From assembly GCF_006538745.1 (NCBI RefSeq), contig NZ_BJLR01000004.1, forward strand, positions 1 to 64,000: 64,000 bases of DNA, read 5' to 3'. The notes under the pieces were generated by a model. The model ran no database searches and had not been told where the DNA came from. It saw only the letters and a list, made by a program, of their open reading frames with translations. Numbering within the stretch: the stretch's first letter is position 1; the number at the start of each line of letters is the position of its first letter. The stretch comes from Cellulomonas cellasea (GTDB taxonomy: Bacteria > Actinomycetota > Actinomycetes > Actinomycetales > Cellulomonadaceae). A program made the position numbers and the translations under genes. Shown here in pieces: positions 59,698 to 64,000 of the stretch.

Positions 59698-60539
59698 GGG
59701 GCGTCCCCGAGGTCCACGAAGCGCACGCGGGCGCCCGGGACGAGCAGCGCCGGGTGGGCGCGCGCCGCGTCGAACAGCACCGCGTCGGACCGTCCGATCA
59801 GCCGCCAGCCCCCGGGCGTCGCCGCCGGGTAGACGGCCGTGAACTCCCCGGCGAGCGCCACCGACCCTGCGGGCACCCGCTCGCGCGGGCTCGACCGGCG
59901 CGGGACGTGCAGCGCCGGGTCGACGCCCGTCAGGTACGCGAACCCCGGCATGAAGCCACCGAACGCGACGACGTGGTCGCGCCCGGTGTGCCGCGCGACG
60001 ACCTCCGCGCGGGTGAGGCCGGTCAGCGCTGCGACCTCGTCGAGGTCCGGCCCGTCGTAGTGCACGCCCAGACGGACCGCGCCCTCCGGTGAGCGGGTGT
60101 CGTGGGCCGGTCCCCCGCCCGTCAGCGCCCGACGCCCGACCGCGTGCACGTGCTGCTCGATGTCACCGGCGGGCGTGCCCGCGGCGAACCGGACGAGCAC
60201 CGTGCGGGCCGCGGGGACGAGGTCCTCGGTCCCCGGCGGAGGGTCGGCGCGCAGCGCGGCGTCGAGCACCCGAACCTCGTCCAGGCCGGCGACGTCGACC
60301 AGGAACGCGCGTTCGCCGTAGGGCTGGATGCGCACCTCGCCGGGGGCGGGGTCGACGGGGGCGTCCGCAGCGGCGTCGTCCGCCGTGCCGTGGTCCGCTC
60401 CGGCGGCGTCGTCCGCCGTGCCGTGGTCCGCTCCGGCGGCGTCGTCCGCCGTGCCATGGTCCGCTCCGGCGGCGTCGTCCGCCGTGACGAGGTCGGCGTC
60501 CGTCGGGTCGGGGTCGGCGTCCGCGTCCGGCAGGCTCAC
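59694..60539 (-). CDS. pxpB: 5-oxoprolinase subunit B
   Basis: PxpB (KipI-like) partners PxpC. The 281-residue protein carries VRIQPYGERAFLVDVAGLDE at the domain start, later RHTGRDHVVAFGGFMPGFAYLTG and the conserved RRSSPRERVPAGSVALAGEF. The GTG at 60539 overlaps the pxpA stop by four bases (GTGA). An acidic N-terminal extension of about 60 residues is unusual: it consists of TADDAAGADHG repeated three times plus a partial copy, encoded by a 33-base tandem repeat. The enzyme core starts only after it. The extension is likely disordered and may vary between strains. Confidence 0.92.
   Translation of the reverse strand: MSLPDADADPDPTDADLVTADDAAGADHGTADDAAGADHGTADDAAGADHGTADDAAADAPVDPAPGEVRIQPYGERAFLVDVAGLDEVRVLDAALRADPPPGTEDLVPAARTVLVRFAAGTPAGDIEQHVHAVGRRALTGGGPAHDTRSPEGAVRLGVHYDGPDLDEVAALTGLTRAEVVARHTGRDHVVAFGGFMPGFAYLTGVDPALHVPRRSSPRERVPAGSVALAGEFTAVYPAATPGGWRLIGRSDAVLFDAARAHPALLVPGARVRFVDLGDAP
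60371..60486. repeat. 33-base tandem repeat inside pxpB
   Basis: Units start at 60371, 60404 and 60437, followed by a partial copy at 60470-60486. Units one and two are identical; unit three differs at one base. The repeat keeps the reading frame and encodes an 11-residue acidic unit. Near identity suggests recent slippage expansion. Confidence 0.9.
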
Positions 60540-61303
60540 GCGGTGAACGACCGGAGCTCGACCCCCGACAGCTCGAGGCCCGCGTGCACCGACCGCAGCA
60601 GCGCGAGCGCGCCCGGGGTGTCCGAGTGCACGCACAGGGACTCGGCGGCGACCTCGACCACCGTCCCGTCGACGGCCACGACGACGCCCTCACGGGCGAG
60701 CCGGACCGCGCGCGCAGCGGCGAGCGCGGGGTCGGCCACGACGGCGCCAGGCTGCGAGCGCGGGACGAGCGTGCCCTGCGGCGTGTACCCGCGGTCGGCG
60801 AACGCCTCGGCGACGACCCGCAGCCCCGCCTCGCGGGCGCACGCGAGCAGCCGGGAGCCCGGCAGGCAGAGGACCGCCAGGCTCGCGTCGAACCGTGCGA
60901 CGGCGTCGACGACCGCGCGGGCCTGCGCCTCGTCGTGCACCACGCTGTTGTACAGCGCGCCGTGCGGCTTGACGTACGCGACGGCTCCCCCGGCCGACCG
61001 GGCCAGGGCCGCGAGCGCACCGAGCTGGTACGTGGTCTCGGCGCGCAGCACGTCGGCGGGCACGTCGAGCGGGCGGCGCCCGAAGCCGACGAGGTCCCGG
61101 TACCCGACGTGCGCCCCGATCGCGACGCCGCGCTCGACGGCACCCGCGCAGGTGGCGGCCATGATCTCGGGGTCGCCCGCGTGGAACCCGCACGCGATGT
61201 TCGCGCTGGTCACGAGGTCGAGCAGCGCGGCGTCGAGCCCCGGCTCCCCGAGCCGCCACACCGCGTACCCCTCGCCGAGGTCGCAGTTCAGGTCGATGTG
61301 CAC
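60536..61303 (-). CDS. pxpA: 5-oxoprolinase subunit A (LamB/YcsF family)
   Basis: A 255-residue PxpA protein, first in the operon. Family motifs: IDLNCDLGEGYAVW at the N-terminus, TSANIACGFHAGDPEIM, VAIGAHVGYRDLVGFGRR and AYVKPHGALYN, which form the metal-containing active centre. The GTG at 61303 follows GGAGG and removes an upstream non-coding stretch that would otherwise add 39 arginine-rich residues. Pyroglutamate forms spontaneously from glutamine, so this is damage control or nitrogen scavenging in the cytoplasm. Confidence 0.95.
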   Translation of the reverse strand: MHIDLNCDLGEGYAVWRLGEPGLDAALLDLVTSANIACGFHAGDPEIMAATCAGAVERGVAIGAHVGYRDLVGFGRRPLDVPADVLRAETTYQLGALAALARSAGGAVAYVKPHGALYNSVVHDEAQARAVVDAVARFDASLAVLCLPGSRLLACAREAGLRVVAEAFADRGYTPQGTLVPRSQPGAVVADPALAAARAVRLAREGVVVAVDGTVVEVAAESLCVHSDTPGALALLRSVHAGLELSGVELRSFTA

Positions 61304-61437
61304 GCCTCCATCCTGGCGCGCCGCGGGAGGTCGGGCCAGGGTGCGTCCTGCCCTCCTCCGTCTCCGGCGGTGCGCGCCCTGAGGAGCGCGCGACCCCGAC
61401 GTCACCGGCGCGTCGGCCACCCCGCTACGGTCGGGCG

Positions 61438-61827
61438 GTGGACACCCTGCGAGACGCCCTGGACCGGGCGACGCGCATCGTCGTGGCGCGGGGCATCGAG
61501 TTCGACCCGACCCCGGTCAAGCGCAGGCAGGCCCCGCGCAACGAGATCGTCGGCCAGGTCGACGACCCTGCGGCCCTGGCGCAGCTCCCCGCGGCGCTAC
61601 GCCTCGCCGACGTGCAGGAGCTCGGGGGCATGTGGATAGCCGCACCGAGCCCGATCCTCGCGCTCTACGCCGACCTTGAGCTCCTGGGGACGGTCCGACT
61701 GGTCGGGGGTCCGTGGGTCAGCTCGCCGTGGTGGGCCTGGGACATGCAGCTCCGGGAGCCGGAGCGGCTCGCGCGCTGGATGGACGAGCACGTCCCGGGC
61801 TCGGGACACGCCTGCACGGAGCCGTGA
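61438..61827 (+). CDS. Uncharacterised 129-residue protein
   Basis: A GTG start gives a soluble protein with no signal peptide. Residues 10-45 are basic (RIVVARGIEFDPTPVKRRQ), then a hydrophobic Trp-rich middle (LADVQELGGMWIAAPSPILA and GPWVSSPWWAWDMQL) and a charged C-terminus. I do not recognise the family. It lies divergent from pxpA and upstream of the helicase on the same strand, 97 bases away. No ribosome site of note precedes it, so the exact start is uncertain. Confidence 0.55.
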   Translation: MDTLRDALDRATRIVVARGIEFDPTPVKRRQAPRNEIVGQVDDPAALAQLPAALRLADVQELGGMWIAAPSPILALYADLELLGTVRLVGGPWVSSPWWAWDMQLREPERLARWMDEHVPGSGHACTEP

Positions 61828-61924
61828 CCGGAGGGCGGCGCGCAGCCGTCGCCCCCTCGTCCGGCGCAGGGCCCCCGCCGCGCACGACCTCGTCGACCGT
61901 CGCCGGACGGGACCCGGTGCGAGG

Positions 61925-64000
61925 ATGGCCGACGTGCTGGGATCCGACGGGCTGCTCGACGTGCTGCTCTCGGGCGGGCGCCGCGACGACCGCCTCACGC
62001 ACGTGCGCCACCTGCCCGCGCGCGAGGGCGTCCGGGCGGACTGGCCGTCGTGGGCCGACCCGGACCTCGTCGCCGGGTACCGCGCGCTGGGCGTCGAGCG
62101 TCCGTGGCGTCACCAGGTCGAGGCAGCCGACGCCGCGTGGTCCGGCCGGCACACGGTGCTCGCGACGTCGACGGGCTCGGGCAAGTCGCTCGCGTTCTGG
62201 CTGCCCTCGCTGACGGCCGTCCGCACCGACCGCGCCGCCGGGCTGCTCGACCCCGGGCGCATCGAGACGGTCGCGCGTCGCGGCTCGGTGCTCTACCTGT
62301 GCCCGACGAAGGCCCTCGCGCACGACCAGCTCGGCGGGCTCGACCGGCTCGTCACCGCTGCGCGCACCCGCGACATCCGCGTCGCGGCGTGCGACGGCGA
62401 CACCGGCTTCGACGAGCGCCGCTGGGTCCAGGAGCACGCCGACGTCGTCCTGACGAACCCCGACTTCCTGCACTTCGCGCTGCTGCCGAACCACCGGCGC
62501 TGGTCCCGGCTGCTCGGGTCGCTGCGCTACGTCGTGGTTGACGAGTGCCACGCGTTCCGCGGGGTGTTCGGCGCGCACGTCGCCGCGATCCTGCGCCGGC
62601 TGCGGCGGCTCGCGGTGCACTACGCGCCGACCCCCGCCGGGCGGCGCACGGACGGTCCCGTGCTCGCAGGACCGGGCGGGCCGGTGTTCCTGCTCGCGTC
62701 CGCGACGACCGCCGACCCCGCCGCGAGCGCCGCCCGGCTGCTGGGCGTCGGGCCGGACTCGATCGCGACCGTGACGGAGGACACCTCCCCGGCCGGGCGG
62801 AAGACGTTCGTGCTCTGGCAGCCGCCCGAGCTGCCCGGCGCGAGCGGCCCGTGGGCCGACCTCGTCCCCGAGGAGGACCCGTGGGCGACGCCGCTCCCGC
62901 ACCCCGAGCCGGTCGATCCCGTGATCACGAGGGAGCCCGACCGGGACGCGTCGGACGGCGGCGCGGCCGTGGCCGGTGCAGCGGCGACGGAGACGCGTAC
63001 CGGCACCGGGTCGCACCCGGGAGGGGTCGGCATCCAGCTCTCCGGAGGAGTGACCGACCCCGCTGCGGACCCCCGTTCCCTCGTCGCCGTCTCGCCCGTC
63101 GCGGGCCTCCCGACGCAGGACGCCGACCCGGGCGGCGCGGCGGCGCTCGCCCCGCACGAGGGGTCCGGCCCGCGCGGCACCGGGGAGAACGTCGTGACCG
63201 ACCCCTCGGACCGGCCGCGGCGCTCGGTCACCGCGGAGACGGCCGACCTGCTCGCCGACCTGACCGCGGCCGGCGCGCGCACGCTCGCGTTCACCCGGTC
63301 GCGGCGCGCGGCCGAGTCCGTGGCGACCGTCACCCGGAACCACCTGAGCCAGATCGACGAGCGCCTCGCCCGCACGGTCGCGGCCTACCGCGGCGGGTAC
63401 CTGCCCGAGGAGCGGCGCGCGCTCGAGGGGGCGATCCGCGACGGCCGGCTGCGGGCGCTGGCCACGACGAACGCGCTCGAGCTCGGTGTCGACATCACGG
63501 GCCTGGACGCCGTGCTGATCGCCGGGTGGCCGGGCACGCGGGTGTCGCTGTGGCAGCAGGCGGGACGTGCGGGGCGGGCCGGAGCGGACGGGCTCGTCGC
63601 GCTGATCGCGCGCGAGGACCCGCTCGACACGTTCCTCGTGCACCACCCGGAGGCGGTGTTCGACACCCCGGTCGAGGCGACGGTCTTCGACCCCGCGAAC
63701 CCGTACGTCCTCGCGCCGCACCTGTGCGCGGCCGCCGCCGAGCTGCCGCTGCGGGAGGACGAGCTCGCGCTGTTCGGGCCCGACACCCGGGCGCTGCTCG
63801 ACGTGCTCGTCGAGCGGGGTGCGCTCCGGCGCCGCGCGGCAGGGTGGTTCTGGACGCACGCCGAGGCGGCGGCGCGCCTGACCGACCTGCGCGGGACCGG
63901 GGGCGACCCGGTGCGCGTGGTCGAGGCGGGGACCGGGCGGATGCTCGGCACGGTCGACGCCGCCGCGGCCGACGCGACCGTGCACCCCGGGGCGGTGTAC
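61925..64000 (+). CDS. DEAD/DEAH-box helicase (Lhr/YprA-like), 3'-truncated by window
   Basis: The frame is open from the ATG at 61925 to the window end (692 codons, no stop), so the C-terminus is missing. RecA domain one has motif I ATSTGSGKSLAFWLPSL, motif Ia LYLCPTKALAHDQLGGL, motif II VVVDECHAFRGVFG and motif III LLASATT. Domain two has TLAFTRSRRAAESVATV, LELGVDITGLDAVLIAGWPG and motif VI WQQAGRAGRAG. Between them, residues about 300-440 form a long Pro/Ala/Asp-rich, low-complexity insert. The pattern resembles the YprA/MrfA group of DNA-repair helicases that end in a DUF1998 zinc domain, expected beyond the window. Confidence 0.88.
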   Translation, partial: MADVLGSDGLLDVLLSGGRRDDRLTHVRHLPAREGVRADWPSWADPDLVAGYRALGVERPWRHQVEAADAAWSGRHTVLATSTGSGKSLAFWLPSLTAVRTDRAAGLLDPGRIETVARRGSVLYLCPTKALAHDQLGGLDRLVTAARTRDIRVAACDGDTGFDERRWVQEHADVVLTNPDFLHFALLPNHRRWSRLLGSLRYVVVDECHAFRGVFGAHVAAILRRLRRLAVHYAPTPAGRRTDGPVLAGPGGPVFLLASATTADPAASAARLLGVGPDSIATVTEDTSPAGRKTFVLWQPPELPGASGPWADLVPEEDPWATPLPHPEPVDPVITREPDRDASDGGAAVAGAAATETRTGTGSHPGGVGIQLSGGVTDPAADPRSLVAVSPVAGLPTQDADPGGAAALAPHEGSGPRGTGENVVTDPSDRPRRSVTAETADLLADLTAAGARTLAFTRSRRAAESVATVTRNHLSQIDERLARTVAAYRGGYLPEERRALEGAIRDGRLRALATTNALELGVDITGLDAVLIAGWPGTRVSLWQQAGRAGRAGADGLVALIAREDPLDTFLVHHPEAVFDTPVEATVFDPANPYVLAPHLCAAAAELPLREDELALFGPDTRALLDVLVERGALRRRAAGWFWTHAEAAARLTDLRGTGGDPVRVVEAGTGRMLGTVDAAAADATVHPGAVY

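Noticed and set aside
56809..59832. A 1007-residue plus-strand frame opposite nrdD and pxpC
   Set aside because: It spans two unrelated genes and their promoter on the other strand and looks like a compositional shadow.
60371..60486. CRISPR-like spaced repeat
   Set aside because: The units are contiguous, in frame with pxpB, and have no spacers.
1..64000. tRNA or rRNA genes
   Set aside because: No T-loop-like signature with a matching cloverleaf and no rRNA segment was noticed. A covariance-model scan would be the proper test.

Overview
The window is very GC-rich, almost free of intergenic DNA and full of 1-4 base stop/start overlaps. It looks like a chromosomal stretch of a high-GC actinobacterium. 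A Cellulomonadaceae-type plant-polysaccharide degrader (Cellulomonas or a close relative) is my best guess, from the arabinose-polymer gene set, the 32-residue ribosomal protein bS22, the Hen1/Pnkp pair and the GTG/TTG starts. This is inference; no rRNA or other species marker is present.

Layout. 0-2.4 kb: membrane protein and divergent TetR regulator around a double operator, then lgt. 2.5-5.7 kb: a LacI regulator coupled to a GH127 beta-L-arabinofuranosidase. 5.7-9.6 kb: bS22, an excisionase-type HTH protein, AcuC, an APC permease and a single-domain LuxR protein. 9.6-15 kb: a GT2 glycosyltransferase with a small membrane partner, KtrB/KtrA potassium uptake and a secreted repeat protein. 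15-24 kb: a 1300-residue secreted GH51-type arabinofuranosidase and a YtfQ/YtfR/YtfT/YjfF-type ABC importer. 24-27 kb: a class A beta-lactamase gene broken by one amber codon, an MFS exporter and an FMN reductase. 27-32.4 kb: a LacI regulator and a ChvE/GguA/GguB-type importer. 32.7-38.8 kb: araA, araD, araB (transcribed B-D-A), a LacI regulator and proC. 38.9-46.6 kb: an ABC exporter, a degenerate nuclease-fold secreted protein, a methyltransferase, an EEP-family protein and a potassium-independent H+-pyrophosphatase. 46.7-50.6 kb: two paralogous ECF sigma/membrane-protein pairs. 50.7-54.9 kb: the Pnkp/Hen1 RNA-repair operon. 55-58.6 kb: a STAS protein, an unknown gene and class III ribonucleotide reductase nrdD/nrdG behind two NrdR-like boxes. 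58.8-61.3 kb: 5-oxoprolinase pxpA-pxpB-pxpC. 61.4-64 kb: an unknown gene and a DEAH helicase running off the window.

How it works together. The dominant theme is arabinose. Secreted GH51 enzyme frees L-arabinose from arabinoxylan or arabinan, two ABC importers could bring sugar in, cytoplasmic GH127 cleaves beta-linked arabinofuranosides, and AraA, AraB and AraD deliver D-xylulose 5-phosphate. Two operator families tie distant units together: a 16-base site before both araB and the Ytf-type importer, and a 14-base palindrome before both arabinofuranosidase genes.

The observations I find most worth checking are the matching ECF promoter motifs and the thrice-repeated extracytoplasmic module in the twin sigma loci, the shared LacI operators, and the amber-interrupted beta-lactamase. 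I found no CRISPR array, prophage, insertion sequence, rRNA or tRNA gene.
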